Counted from the first letter of the stretch, positions 8,019-17,469 are shown. The stretch: DNA of 64,000 nucleotides from Pseudomonadales bacterium (GCA_024234735.1 JACKNV010000005.1:199420-263419); one strand, 5' to 3'. Notes: generated from the sequence alone by a model not told the origin. Numbers and translations are program-made.

Positions 8019-9733
8019 GCGCCACTTCCCGGCGAGGCCCCGGCACCCTGCTGGCGGGACTGGGGCTGCTGTTCCTGCTGGCCCTGCTGCCGCGCCTGTA
8101 CAGCGCCCTCACTGTCGGCTGGCACTGGGATTACCCCGGCAGCTTCACCCTGGTGAATTTCGACGAGGCCGGTTCCTGCCGCGCGGCCCTGGCGGGTTTC
8201 GACTATTCACCTTTTATCGGGCGCCAGACCATCGCCCTGGCAACCGCCCTGGATATGGGGCCGCCGCGGGATGTTGCCGGGGACGCCACAGCGGTAAAGC
8301 GGTATTGCCACAGTCCCGGCCACCTGCTGGTGGCGCGGGTCTACTCCGCGGTGACTGGCGCACTCACCGCGCCGACTGTGGTGATCATCGGCCTGCTGCT
8401 GGTGCCCGGGCGTGCGGCGGTGGGGTGGATCGCCGGGGCCCTGCTGGCGCTGTCCGGCTTCCATATGGCCGAGTCCCACAGCGCCACGGTGGATGCGCCC
8501 TCGGTGTTCTTCATCTACACCTTTCTCGCCTGGATGATATACGCCGTCGGGACCCGCCGTCGCTGGGCACTGCTGGCCAGCCCGCTGCTGCTGGTGCCGG
8601 CCATGTGGAGCAAATACTGGGTGTTCGCCCTGGTGGCCTATGCGGCGGTACTGCCCGGGCGTGCCTGGGATTATCTCTGCCACGGTATCAGCCAGCGCCG
8701 CCTGGTACTGATCGTGCTGGCCACTGCGGCGCTGCTGGGCCTGCTCGGCAATGCCGATTTTCAGCGCGCCGGCCGGTATCCGTTGCTGGCTGCCTGGTAT
8801 CTGGTGATCCCCTGGCGCACGGTACGGCGCCCGATGATCCTGTGGTGGCTGGCGGTGCCGGTGCTGGCCTGCCTGTTGTGCCGGGTAGACGTGATCGCCA
8901 CCTACACCACCGGTGCGATGAGCAGCGGCTTCGGCAGCGGCTATGGCGCCATCGGCTGGCACAAGTGGCTGCGCAACCTGCTCGACCTGCCGCTGGTGTT
9001 GCTGGTGGGGCTGGGCCTGCCCGCCTGCCTGTTTATTCCAGCCGGTGTCCGCGCCCTGTGGAAGCTGCACGACAAGGGGCGCGCCTGGTTGTGCCTGCTG
9101 CCACTGCTGGTGTTTGCCTTGTACATGGCCGTGCTGGCCCCGGTCACCTACTACCGCCATTACCTGCCGCTGCTGCCCGGTGCCGCCCTGTTGGCCGCGC
9201 TCGGTGTGTGCAGCACCGGCTGGCTAGCGCGGCGCTGGTTTATGGCGCTGTTTTTCCTGTGGCCGACGCTGCTGGCAGTGGATCTGGTGGCGGACTACCA
9301 CCGCGATCCGCGCCTGGAATTGCGCGCCTGGTACCACGCGCATCCGGATGCACGGGTATTCACCAGCTACTATGTCAACCCGCCGGCGGGCGCGCAGAGT
9401 CGGAGTCGCTTGTTCCACCCGGAGTATGCCGCCGGCGATGCCGCCGCGCTGCGCAGTGCTGACTATCTCGTGCTCAGTGAAAACTGGTATGACACGGCTT
9501 ATGCCAACGAGTTGAACGGGCCGCTGGTGGGCGACCCGGCGCGCCTGGTCAAGACGCGCCCAGAGTACGTGCGTTTCTATCGGGATGCGCTGGCCGGCCG
9601 CCACCCACACCTGCAGCCCGAGGAGAACCTTGCCGTGGAGAATTTCATGCCGGAACTGCTGTTGCACCGCCGTTTCTACGGTACCTTCCAGTTGTTTGTG
9701 GGCGATCTGGTGATATTGCGTGTCCTCGACTAG
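8015..9733 (+). CDS. GT-C fold membrane glycosyltransferase, PMT/ArnT-like
   Basis: A 572-aa polytopic protein of the dolichyl-phosphate mannosyltransferase/ArnT type (GT-C superfamily). An acidic FDEAG motif lies in the first periplasmic loop at about residue 50, followed by HSPGHLLVARVY and roughly 10-12 hydrophobic segments. Such enzymes move a sugar from a polyprenyl-phosphate donor on the periplasmic face; donor and acceptor are unknown here. It starts with TTG overlapping the MFS stop codon and overlaps the next gene by 14 bp, so the three genes form a tight operon. Confidence 0.72.
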   Translation: MSATSRRGPGTLLAGLGLLFLLALLPRLYSALTVGWHWDYPGSFTLVNFDEAGSCRAALAGFDYSPFIGRQTIALATALDMGPPRDVAGDATAVKRYCHSPGHLLVARVYSAVTGALTAPTVVIIGLLLVPGRAAVGWIAGALLALSGFHMAESHSATVDAPSVFFIYTFLAWMIYAVGTRRRWALLASPLLLVPAMWSKYWVFALVAYAAVLPGRAWDYLCHGISQRRLVLIVLATAALLGLLGNADFQRAGRYPLLAAWYLVIPWRTVRRPMILWWLAVPVLACLLCRVDVIATYTTGAMSSGFGSGYGAIGWHKWLRNLLDLPLVLLVGLGLPACLFIPAGVRALWKLHDKGRAWLCLLPLLVFALYMAVLAPVTYYRHYLPLLPGAALLAALGVCSTGWLARRWFMALFFLWPTLLAVDLVADYHRDPRLELRAWYHAHPDARVFTSYYVNPPAGAQSRSRLFHPEYAAGDAAALRSADYLVLSENWYDTAYANELNGPLVGDPARLVKTRPEYVRFYRDALAGRHPHLQPEENLAVENFMPELLLHRRFYGTFQLFVGDLVILRVLD

Positions 9734-11438
9734 GGCGATCAGTGCCGGCAGCCTGCTCCTGCTGTTGGCGGGGGGGCTGTGGACCTTGTCCTTCGGCTAC
9801 ACCGAAATGGCGGGCTCCGATATGTGGTGGCATATCGCTGCCGGGCGGGAGCTGGTGCAGACGGGCACGCCCTGGATGCTGGATGACTGGTCCTTCAGCG
9901 CCCATGGCCACCCCTGGCACAATCACGAATGGCTGGCCGACTTGCTGTACTACGCCTGGGTGAGTGCCTTCGGGGTGCCCAGCCTGGTGTACTGGAAGTG
10001 GCTGCTGATCCTGGCGACCTATATGCTGCTGCTGGTTACCCTGGCGCGGGTAACCGGCAGCTGGCTGGCGGCGCTGCCCGGTGCTGCGCTGGCGGTAGCG
10101 CTGGCAGCACCGTTCCTGGATATCCGCCCCCATCTGTACTCCCTGCTTTGTTACAGCGTGCTGCTATACGGCGGGTTGGCCCGTCAGCCCAGGTTGTACT
10201 GGTTGCTGCCGTTGTTTGTCTTGTGGGTCAACCTGCACGGCGGTTTTTTCTTTGGCCTCATGGCCCTGGGTATACTGCTGTTCCCCTGGCGGGCACCGCG
10301 GCCGGCCGCGCTCGGGGCCGCGCTCGCGGTGGGGCTGGCCTGCCTGCTGGCCACCGCCCTGAACCCGGCGGGGCTGAAGGCGGTGCTCTACCCGCTGGGC
10401 TATGCCTTCGACGGCAGCTCGCCCTACCGTCAGTTGAGTGAGTGGTTGTCGCCCTTTGTCGCCGGGGGAATCCGCTCGCCGCTGTTTTTCTATGTCATGT
10501 GGATGCCCCTGCTGGGGCTGGCGTACCTGCTGCCGGCGGTGCGACGGGCGGCCGACGTGCCCTTCGAGGGGATCGCCCTGACGCTGCTCACCCTGGCCAT
10601 GGCGCTCACCAGTCGCCGTTTCATCCCCCTGTTCGGTATGTCGCTGGCGCTGCTGTTGAGTCCCCTGGTTGCCCTGCTCGTGCAGCGCCTGCGCCTGGAG
10701 CGCCACAGCCTCGCGCTGGGGTCGGTGCTGCTGCTGTGCGCCCTGTACCGGCTGCTACCGTACAGCCTGCAGGCCGCCCCCAACTTTCACTACCTCACAG
10801 CCGAGTACAGTTACCCGGTGGATATGCTGAACTTCATCGAGGCCAACGATATCCGCGGTAATGTCTACGCCTTCTATAACTGGGGAGGGTACGTCCACTG
10901 GCGTACCGACGGCGCCCTGCGGGTTTTCATCGACGGCCGCGCCGATACCGTCTACGACGCCGCCACCTACCGGCACTACGTGACGGTGCTGGGTTCTGGC
11001 CCGGGCTGGGTGCGCGAACTGGAGGCAACCGACGCCGATTACCTGCTGTGGCCGCTGCGGCGCGGCCATGGCCAGGAAAAACTGGCTGAACTGCTGGCCA
11101 CCGGCCGCTGGCAGCCAGTGTATGCCGATGCCGTGTCGTTTTTGCTGGCCCGGGCAGAGCAGCCGCAGGCCGGCGAGGTGCGGCCCTCGCAAGCGGGCCC
11201 GTGGCAGGAACTGGCCGCGGCTCACGGCCGCTATCGGGAGGGCGATGTGACGGGGGCGCTCGAGCACGCGCGCGCAGCGCATAGCGCCATGCCCTGGCAC
11301 CAGGGTGCCTGCAACCTGCTGATGGAGGGCTATGCCCAACAGGCGGATGAGGCCAGAATGCGGCAGGTATACACCGAGTGCCGGCACTATTTTCCCTCGA
11401 GGTATATACGTGCGGCGCACATACCGCAGCGCCCCTGA
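9720..11438 (+). CDS. Polytopic membrane protein with C-terminal soluble domain, GT-C-like
   Basis: A 572-aa protein. The first ~360 residues form about ten hydrophobic segments, with a first-loop motif SDMWWHIAAG and HNHEWLADLLYY that recalls GT-C glycosyltransferases. The C-terminal ~200 residues are soluble, with a sugar-enzyme-like DGRADTVYD segment and a short TPR-like end. The GTG start overlaps the preceding glycosyltransferase gene by 14 bp, so joint function in glycan transfer is likely (inference). I do not recognise a named family. Confidence 0.6.
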   Translation: MSSTRAISAGSLLLLLAGGLWTLSFGYTEMAGSDMWWHIAAGRELVQTGTPWMLDDWSFSAHGHPWHNHEWLADLLYYAWVSAFGVPSLVYWKWLLILATYMLLLVTLARVTGSWLAALPGAALAVALAAPFLDIRPHLYSLLCYSVLLYGGLARQPRLYWLLPLFVLWVNLHGGFFFGLMALGILLFPWRAPRPAALGAALAVGLACLLATALNPAGLKAVLYPLGYAFDGSSPYRQLSEWLSPFVAGGIRSPLFFYVMWMPLLGLAYLLPAVRRAADVPFEGIALTLLTLAMALTSRRFIPLFGMSLALLLSPLVALLVQRLRLERHSLALGSVLLLCALYRLLPYSLQAAPNFHYLTAEYSYPVDMLNFIEANDIRGNVYAFYNWGGYVHWRTDGALRVFIDGRADTVYDAATYRHYVTVLGSGPGWVRELEATDADYLLWPLRRGHGQEKLAELLATGRWQPVYADAVSFLLARAEQPQAGEVRPSQAGPWQELAAAHGRYREGDVTGALEHARAAHSAMPWHQGACNLLMEGYAQQADEARMRQVYTECRHYFPSRYIRAAHIPQRP

Positions 11439-11454
11439 GCGCCGCCGGCGGGTG

Positions 11455-12339
11455 TCAGCGCAGCTCGCCGAGCAGCCGGTCCGCCAGGGTGCGCGCCTGG
11501 CTGGCGTAGGACCCGCCAAACAGGTTGAAATGATTGAGGACGTGATACAGGTTGTACAGCCGTTTTCGCGTGGCGTAGCCGGGTTGCAGTGGCCAGGCGC
11601 CGCGGTAGGCCCGGTAGAAGCTGCTGTCGAAACCCCCGAACAGCTCGGTCATGGCCAGGTCGGCTTCGCGATCTCCATAGTAGACCGCCGGGTCGAAAAT
11701 CACCGGGCAGCCGTCACCGGTCGTTGCCCAGTTGCCTGCCCACAGGTCGCCGTGCAGCAGTGAGGGTTGCGGGCAGTGGCCATCCAGCAACCGGGGAATG
11801 GCCTCTTGCAGGTGCTGCAGGCGTTCCAGGGTGTCTCCCGCCAAGCCGCCTTCGCGGGCCAGCTGCAGTTGCCGGCCGATACGCTGGTCGCGGAAGAATA
11901 CTGCCCAGTCCTGTGTCCAGGTATTGTACTGCGGGCTGGCGCCGATGGTGTTGTCCCGCTCCCAGCCGAACGCCTGTGCGGTGCAGCGGTGCATGGCGGC
12001 CAGCTGTTCGCCCAGCAGCGCGCTGCTATCCGACCGGGAGGGGGCAAACGCGATGCACTCCAGCGCCAGCCAACTGCGCCCCCCGGCGATGCCCCAGGCG
12101 ATCGGCCGCGGCGCGCGCACGCTGGCGCTGGCGAGGATCGCCGCCAGCCCGGCTGCCTCGGCGGAGAACATCTCCAGCCCATCGGCGCTGTTGAGTTTGA
12201 TGAACAGGGTGCGGTCGCGCCCCTGGACCCGGAAAGCCTCATTGATACAGCCGCCCCCCAGGGGCCGGCGTTCGCGGGCGGTAAACGGCTCGCCCAGCGC
12301 CCGCGACAAGGCCTCCTCTATCTGCTGCCACACAGCCAT
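11455..12339 (-). CDS. Fructosamine kinase family protein
   Basis: A 294-aa cytosolic aminoglycoside-phosphotransferase-fold kinase. It has the Gly-rich GGGCINEAF near the N-terminus, the catalytic loop HGDLWAGN and the metal-binding DPAVYYGDREAD, all typical of bacterial fructosamine-3-kinase/ketosamine kinase proteins. These phosphorylate sugar adducts on protein amines, starting deglycation. The ATG at 12339 follows GGGGGA; an in-frame TTG at 12375 is possible but lies beside the tRNA promoter. It is divergent from the tRNA-Val gene. Confidence 0.85.
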   Translation of the reverse strand: MAVWQQIEEALSRALGEPFTARERRPLGGGCINEAFRVQGRDRTLFIKLNSADGLEMFSAEAAGLAAILASASVRAPRPIAWGIAGGRSWLALECIAFAPSRSDSSALLGEQLAAMHRCTAQAFGWERDNTIGASPQYNTWTQDWAVFFRDQRIGRQLQLAREGGLAGDTLERLQHLQEAIPRLLDGHCPQPSLLHGDLWAGNWATTGDGCPVIFDPAVYYGDREADLAMTELFGGFDSSFYRAYRGAWPLQPGYATRKRLYNLYHVLNHFNLFGGSYASQARTLADRLLGELR

Positions 12340-12381
12340 GTCCCCCGCTAAGCGGCCGGGAATAATCACCTCCAACGGGGA

Positions 12382-12410
12382 TTGAGCCCGACCGGGTAGA
12401 TGCTTATAAT
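12382..12410 (+). promoter_or_regulatory. Sigma70 promoter of tRNA-Val
   Basis: TTGAGC (12382-12387) and a perfect TATAAT (12405-12410) are spaced by 17 bp. They are followed by a GC-rich discriminator (GCCCGACC), the arrangement associated with stringent control of stable RNA genes. Predicted initiation is about 12417, nine bases before the mature tRNA. Confidence 0.8.
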
Positions 12411-12425
12411 GCCCGACCTCGCTAC

Positions 12426-12502
<77 letters not shown>

Positions 12503-12510
12503 AACATAAG

Positions 12511-12534
12511 ACCCCGCCACCTGGCGGGGTTTTT
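12511..12534 (+). terminator. Intrinsic terminator after tRNA-Val
   Basis: An 8-bp stem, ACCCCGCC with GGCGGGGT, around an ACCT loop is followed by TTTT. It lies 8 bp past the tRNA 3' end. Confidence 0.9.
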
Positions 12535-12781
12535 CATGTGACAGGGTCATCCGCAGGTTGAAAACTGCCTTCCCTAGATGACGTGGGCAATAGGCAACGA
12601 GGCGTGCTGGGTCGTCACGGACTGCAGGCCGTAGCGATTCATGAAGTGGTGCGCCTGCGTTCCGGTGACTGATGGAAGCTGCGCGACTGATCAAACGGGA
12701 AAACCACAGGTGCCCTGTGGAGGGCACACTGGGCGATCGCTTGCCAGACACGACGAATGGAAGCGGTATGAAACGGTGTTG
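12535..12781. other. Intergenic stretch without recognisable gene
   Basis: This lies between the tRNA terminator and the inverted repeat behind the PEP-CTERM-like gene. I found no ORF with a start site and no repeat. A minus-strand open reading crosses it but runs through the hairpin and tRNA terminator, so it is not credible. Confidence 0.5.
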
Positions 12782-12812
12782 CCCGCATTCAAGGCGTTGC
12801 CTTGAATGCGGG
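12782..12812. repeat. Perfect 14-bp inverted repeat behind the PEP-CTERM-like gene
   Basis: CCCGCATTCAAGGC and its exact reverse complement are separated by three bases (GTT). The repeat starts 5 bp past the stop codon of the small secreted protein gene. No T-run follows on either strand, so it is more likely an mRNA 3'-end stabiliser or a dispersed repeat than a classic terminator. Confidence 0.85.
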
Positions 12813-12817
12813 AACAA

Positions 12818-13177
12818 TCAGCTTATCTCGGGCAATTTCTTGGCGTTGATGCGCTCGCGACGAACTGCTGCAAGGGCGCCCAGCAATCCCAGGGCAATAC
12901 CTGCCCCTGCGACATCCATCTCAGGCACCTGGTGATTGCCGCCACCGCCGCCGTGGCCGCAGCCGCGGAAGTGCTGATGGGTACCTCCACTCAGACCACC
13001 GCCGTGCTCTTGGAACTGGTTTCGCTCATGCGTGCCGTGCTGCTCGTTATGCCCGCTTTGAAAGTACGACGTAATTCTGGACCACAGATTTCTTAAATCT
13101 CCAGAACTGGCATTAGCGTTGCCGGCAAACAAGGTTGTGGCAAGCAGTGCGAATGCTATTGGTTTCAGTTTGTTCAT
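12818..13177 (-). CDS. Small secreted Gly/His-rich protein with PEP-CTERM-like sorting tail
   Basis: A 119-aa protein in three parts: a Sec signal peptide ending in NANASS near residue 24, a middle rich in His, Gly and Gln (GHNEQHGTHERNQF, then a Gly run), and a C-terminal tail. The tail has VPEMD, a short hydrophobic segment rich in Gly/Ala/Leu and RRERINAKK. That order (VPE motif, TM helix, basic cluster) is the tripartite signal recognised by exosortases, but the motif is VPEMD rather than canonical PEP. Exosortase/PEP-CTERM systems usually accompany exopolysaccharide loci, and one lies 6 kb away. No exosortase gene is visible in the window. Confidence 0.7.
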   Translation of the reverse strand: MNKLKPIAFALLATTLFAGNANASSGDLRNLWSRITSYFQSGHNEQHGTHERNQFQEHGGGLSGGTHQHFRGCGHGGGGGNHQVPEMDVAGAGIALGLLGALAAVRRERINAKKLPEIS

Positions 13178-13399
13178 ACGACTCCCCCCTGATCATTGTC
13201 AGAGTAATCTAGTAAATCCATTTAGGTGGGGTTTCTCCCACGCTTCCTGTATAGCAGGTGCCGCAGAAGTGTGAAGTGGTGTTGGAGTGATTCTGTGATT
13301 CAGTTCTCGGTTTTTAGAAGAATAGCCTGACGGGAGTTGCGGGCCGGGGGCAGTCGCCGGTATGGAAACATCCCCCAAAGCCAGGCGGGCATGCAGTTT

Positions 13400-14776
13400 T
13401 TAATATTGGGATGCCCCGGGATGCTGTACTGGCTGCCTGTTGCTGGTGAGTACCAGCAACCACAGGAAACCACCCAGCAGGGCCACCGCCGAGGCCAGCA
13501 GAATGCCGGTCTTGGCCATCAGCAGGTCCTCTGGGCTGTTGGCGAAACCCAGGTCGGCGATGAAGATGGACATGGTAAAGCCGATGCCGCCCAGCAACCC
13601 GACGCCGAAGATGTGTTTCATGTTCAAGCCACGAGGCAAGCTCGCCCAGCCCAGTTTAACGGTCAGCCAGGTGAAGCCGGCAATACCCAGCGGTTTGCCG
13701 AGCAGTAGTCCGCCGAGTACGCCCAGGGTGATGGGGTCACCCAGATACTTGCCGAAACTGCCGAATTCGATGGGAATACCGGCATTGGCCAGGGCGAAGA
13801 TGGGGATCACCAGGTAGGCCACGGGCAGGTGGAGTATGTGTTCCACCCGTTGTGCCGGGGCCTGCACCAGGCGCACGCCGTTGCCCAGGGAGTCCACCAG
13901 GGAGCGAAAGCGCACGTTGTGGATGATATCGGTGCCATCGGCCAGGGCCGCCTGCAACTTCGGCGGCAGGCTCTCGAGGCGCTCGATAAAGTGCTCCGGC
14001 TCGAACTTGGGGCGAATGGGAATGAGAAAGGCGACGATTATGCCGGCGATGGTGGAATGCACGCCGCTGCTCAGCATGGCGGCCCACAGTAATACGCCCA
14101 GCATGGCATAGGGAAGCGGACGGCGCACTCCCCCCAGATTGAGGGAGGCCAGCAGCGCGGTGCACGCCGCGGCGTAGACCAGCGCGGTGAGATTGAGCTC
14201 GGCGGTATAGAACAGGGCGATGACGGCCACCGCACCCAGGTCGTCGACGATTGCCAGGGCGATAAGAAAGGTGATGAGGTTTTTGGGGATGCGCGGCCCC
14301 AGCAGGCTCAGGGCGCCCACCGCGAAGGCGATGTCGGTGGCCATCGGCACTCCCCAGCCCTTGATGGCGGGCTCCTGCGGGTTCAGGGCCACGTAGCACA
14401 GGGCCGGCACCAGCATGCCGCCGATAGCGGCCATGATGGGCAGCAGGGCCTGGCGTGGCGAGGACAGCTCGCCCACCAACAACTCGCGCTTCAATTCCAG
14501 GCCCATGATCATGAAGAACATGGCCATCAGGGCCTCGTTGATCCAGTGATGGATCGACATGCTGAACAGGTCCTGGCCGAAGCCCAGGCTGAGGGGGGTG
14601 TGCAGCAGGTGTTCGTAGCTTTCGTACAGCGGGCTGTTGGCGATTACCAGAGCCACTACCGCGCAGATCATCAGCAGCATGCCGCTGGTGGTCTGGCGGT
14701 GAATGAATTCCTCCAGCGGGGTCAGCAGGCGGTCGAAGGCCTTCTCCCAGCGTGCGTTGTGTACGCCTTTTTCCAT
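13400..14776 (-). CDS. nhaA: Na+/H+ antiporter NhaA
   Basis: A 458-aa polytopic inner-membrane antiporter exchanging Na+ for H+ to control sodium and alkaline stress. It carries the E. coli NhaA signatures, including ATDIAFAVG with Asp148 (equivalent to Asp133) and IVDDLGAV with Asp178/Asp179 (equivalent to the ion-binding Asp163/Asp164). It is about 70 residues longer than E. coli NhaA through N- and C-terminal extensions. The ATG at 14776 is close to the divergent/upstream PyrD-PyrK-like gene end. A marine habit fits its presence. Confidence 0.93.
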   Translation of the reverse strand: MEKGVHNARWEKAFDRLLTPLEEFIHRQTTSGMLLMICAVVALVIANSPLYESYEHLLHTPLSLGFGQDLFSMSIHHWINEALMAMFFMIMGLELKRELLVGELSSPRQALLPIMAAIGGMLVPALCYVALNPQEPAIKGWGVPMATDIAFAVGALSLLGPRIPKNLITFLIALAIVDDLGAVAVIALFYTAELNLTALVYAAACTALLASLNLGGVRRPLPYAMLGVLLWAAMLSSGVHSTIAGIIVAFLIPIRPKFEPEHFIERLESLPPKLQAALADGTDIIHNVRFRSLVDSLGNGVRLVQAPAQRVEHILHLPVAYLVIPIFALANAGIPIEFGSFGKYLGDPITLGVLGGLLLGKPLGIAGFTWLTVKLGWASLPRGLNMKHIFGVGLLGGIGFTMSIFIADLGFANSPEDLLMAKTGILLASAVALLGGFLWLLVLTSNRQPVQHPGASQY

Positions 14777-14836
14777 GCTCAGCCGTCACTCCTGGCCAGT
14801 AAAACTAAAAGGCCTCAACTCTAGCACGAAATCCGG

Positions 14837-16486
14837 TCACTGAATCGCGGGGAGAAAGGGGCCGTCCACACACAGGCGGCGGCCGTCCGGGGTGGCGCAG
14901 GCACCGCAAATACCCACCCCGCACTTGGTGAGGTAGTCGATGGAACTGAAAATCTGGTCGTCCCGGCAGAACTCGCGCTGCACCGCGATTGCGGCGTGCA
15001 CCATGGGCGCGGGGCCGCAGTTGTAAAACACCAGCTGTTCGAGTTCCTCGGCGGGCATCCCGGCCAGGCGCTCGCGCAACAGTTCGGTGACCACCCCGTG
15101 ATAGCCGGCACTGCCGTCGTCGGTGGCCACGTGCACCGTCGCCACCTGGCGGCACTCTTCCAGGAAATACAGCCTGCCGGCACTGCGCGCGCCGGTGAAG
15201 ACTTCTGCGTTGCCGAAATCCCGGGCGATCTGGTACACCGCGGCCAGCCCGGTGCCGCCGGCCACAGCCATGATGCGGGCGCCTTCCGGCGGCGCCACGG
15301 GGATGCCGTGGGGGCCGCGCACGTAGGCCGCGGTGCCCGGGGGCAGGCCCATCAGGGTGTGGGTGAACTCACCGACATCGATCACCGCCAGCGAGAAGGG
15401 GTCGTCGGTGAGGGCGGAGAAGGGTTTTTCCCCCAGGCCGGGAATCCACAGGAACACGAACTCGCCGGCCTGCACGTTGATCTTGCGGTCGAAGGTGAGC
15501 AGGCAGATGTCTTCGCACACCCGCGTGTTGGCCACCAGGCTGACCGGTGCGAAGCGCATGTCGATGTCGTAGCGTATGTGGCTTTCGGCCCGGTTGCCAT
15601 CCCCCGCCAGGTCCGCCGCCAGGGTGCGGAAATAGGCCGCGGTTTCCTCGGTGGTCTGGCCTATCAGGGCGGAGCCGATGCCGACGATGCTTGCTCCAGC
15701 GTGCAAGTAAGCCCTCACATCGTCGGCGCTGCTGGCGCCGCCGCAGCCGATGATCGGCACCGTGGTGACGGCGGCAATCTCGCGCACGCACTTGAGGCCG
15801 ATGGGCAGCACGCCCTTGCCGGACATGCCGCCGGAGCCATTGCTCAGCACGGGGTGGCCGTGGGCCGAGGTGTAGCCTGGCCCCACGGTGTTGATGGCGC
15901 ACAGGCCGTCGGCGCCGCCGTCGACCGCCGCGCGGGCGATCGCGGCGATGTCGGGGGTATTGGGCGTCAGCTTGGGGATGACCGGTATGTTTACCACTGC
16001 CTTCACCGCGGCAGTGATTTCGCGCACCAGCTCCGGGTCCTGGCCCATGGCCATGCCATAGCCGCTGGCGTGCGGGCAGGACAGGTTCAACTCCAGGCCA
16101 TCGGATACCGGGGCCAGGATTCTGGCCACTTCCACGAACTCCTCGACACTGCCGCCAAATATGGAGGTCAGCAGGAAGCGGTCGGCCGGCACCCGCAGCT
16201 GTGCCATCAGCTCGGCGGCTTGCCTCGCCCCGGGATTGGTCAGGCCCACGGCGTTGACGAAACAGCCGGGCGCATACTGGCTCAGCACCGGTTCGCGATT
16301 GCCCAACCGCGGCTCCAGGCCGATGCTCTTGGTGGTGACCACGCCCACCTCGGGCATGTGGTCGAAAACGTACTGGATGATGGGGGTGGCGGTGGTGACG
16401 ATACCCGAGGGAATGGTGAAGGGGCCGGAGAGGGTTTTGCCGAAAAATTCAGTGTTCAAGGTAGGGGACTCGGGGTAGGGGGACAT
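14837..16486 (-). CDS. Dihydroorotate dehydrogenase-like protein fused to PyrK-type electron-transfer domain
   Basis: A 549-aa fusion. The N-terminal ~300 residues are a DHOD-type TIM barrel with the active-site loop LNLSCPHASGYG and KLTPNT, and FMN-phosphate elements such as GCGGASSADD. The C-terminal ~240 residues match the FAD/NAD and [2Fe-2S] subunit PyrK, including VAGGTGLAAVY and four cysteines C522, C527, C530 and C539. In class 1B enzymes these are two proteins (PyrD and PyrK) that use NAD. The SCPH and GMAMGQDPEL segments also recall dihydropyrimidine dehydrogenase PreA, so the substrate could be dihydroorotate or another pyrimidine. Confidence 0.8.
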   Translation of the reverse strand: MSPYPESPTLNTEFFGKTLSGPFTIPSGIVTTATPIIQYVFDHMPEVGVVTTKSIGLEPRLGNREPVLSQYAPGCFVNAVGLTNPGARQAAELMAQLRVPADRFLLTSIFGGSVEEFVEVARILAPVSDGLELNLSCPHASGYGMAMGQDPELVREITAAVKAVVNIPVIPKLTPNTPDIAAIARAAVDGGADGLCAINTVGPGYTSAHGHPVLSNGSGGMSGKGVLPIGLKCVREIAAVTTVPIIGCGGASSADDVRAYLHAGASIVGIGSALIGQTTEETAAYFRTLAADLAGDGNRAESHIRYDIDMRFAPVSLVANTRVCEDICLLTFDRKINVQAGEFVFLWIPGLGEKPFSALTDDPFSLAVIDVGEFTHTLMGLPPGTAAYVRGPHGIPVAPPEGARIMAVAGGTGLAAVYQIARDFGNAEVFTGARSAGRLYFLEECRQVATVHVATDDGSAGYHGVVTELLRERLAGMPAEELEQLVFYNCGPAPMVHAAIAVQREFCRDDQIFSSIDYLTKCGVGICGACATPDGRRLCVDGPFLPAIQ

Positions 16487-16668
16487 AGCTGCCGTGAGCG
16501 CGCAAGTATACCGGCTTGCACCGCCATAGTCTAAGTCGATACTCCGCGACGATGCCGAATTATCTATAGTTTACAAACGCTTACCTCGACAGTGTGGGGC
16601 ATGCAGGGTTTGTCTATACTCTGCAGATGCCCACGGGCATAGCCGGGTACTGAGTGCAGGGGGCTAAC

Positions 16669-17469
16669 ATGGAGAGCGGTCGGGGCGAGACGGGCCCGGG
16701 ATGGCAGCGCCCCGGGGCGCTGTTGCTGGATTTGAGTGGTGTCCTGTACGACGGTAGCACGGTGATTGCGGGTGCGCGCGAAGCCGTCGAGCGGGCGCAG
16801 GACAGCGCCCTGCAGGTTCGGTTCGTCACCAACACTTCCCAGAAGACGCGCGCCAGCTTGCTGGCGCAGCTGCGGGCGATGGACTTTGCCGTGCAGGAAA
16901 GTCAGTTGTTCACTGCCGTGGACGCCGCCCGGCAGTGGTTGAGCCAGCGAGACCTGCGGCCATACTGCCTGGTGCACCGGGCCATCGCCAGCGAGTTCGC
17001 CGATTTCGACCAGCATGACCCAAACGCGGTATTCATTGCCGATGCCGCGGAGGGGTTCACCTACCACACTCTCAATCGTGCCTTTCAGTTGTGTATGCGG
17101 GGTGCGCCCCTGTTGGGGATCGGCACCAACCGCTATTTCAAGGCCGACGACCAGTTGCTCATGGATGCCGGGGCGTTTATCCGCGCGGTCGAGTTCGCCG
17201 CGGATGTGGAGGCCACGATCATCGGTAAACCGGACCGGGCGTTTTTCCAGCAGGCCCTGGCTTCCGCCGGGGTCGCGCCGCAGCAGGCAGTGATGGTGGG
17301 GGATGATGTTCACGGCGATGTCGAGGGCGCTCTCAACGCCGGCATGCGGGCCTGCCTGGTGCGCTCCGGCAAATACCGAAAAGGGGACGAGAACAGAGTG
17401 GAGGGCGATTTCAGGTTGGTTGATTCCGTCGTCGAGGCAGTGCAATGGGTGCTTGCCCAGGCAGATTAA
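16669..17469 (+). CDS. HAD-IIA phosphatase, LHPP-like (TIGR01458)
   Basis: A 266-aa cytosolic HAD hydrolase of subclass IIA. It has DLSGVLYDG at about residues 25-33, which is the form seen in LHPP (phospholysine/phosphohistidine inorganic pyrophosphate phosphatase) rather than the NagD DxDG. FVTNTSQKTR is motif II, IIGKPDRAFF carries the motif III Lys, and MVGDDVHGDVEGA is motif IV. The ATG at 16669 follows AGGGGG; an in-frame GTG at 16654 is less likely. Physiological substrate unknown. Confidence 0.8.
   Translation: MESGRGETGPGWQRPGALLLDLSGVLYDGSTVIAGAREAVERAQDSALQVRFVTNTSQKTRASLLAQLRAMDFAVQESQLFTAVDAARQWLSQRDLRPYCLVHRAIASEFADFDQHDPNAVFIADAAEGFTYHTLNRAFQLCMRGAPLLGIGTNRYFKADDQLLMDAGAFIRAVEFAADVEATIIGKPDRAFFQQALASAGVAPQQAVMVGDDVHGDVEGALNAGMRACLVRSGKYRKGDENRVEGDFRLVDSVVEAVQWVLAQAD

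Noticed and set aside
12535..12817. Possible transposase or protein remnant behind tRNA-Val
   Set aside because: The open frame crosses the tRNA terminator and the inverted repeat and has no recognisable motif. tRNA-adjacent integration was considered, but there is no attachment-site duplication.
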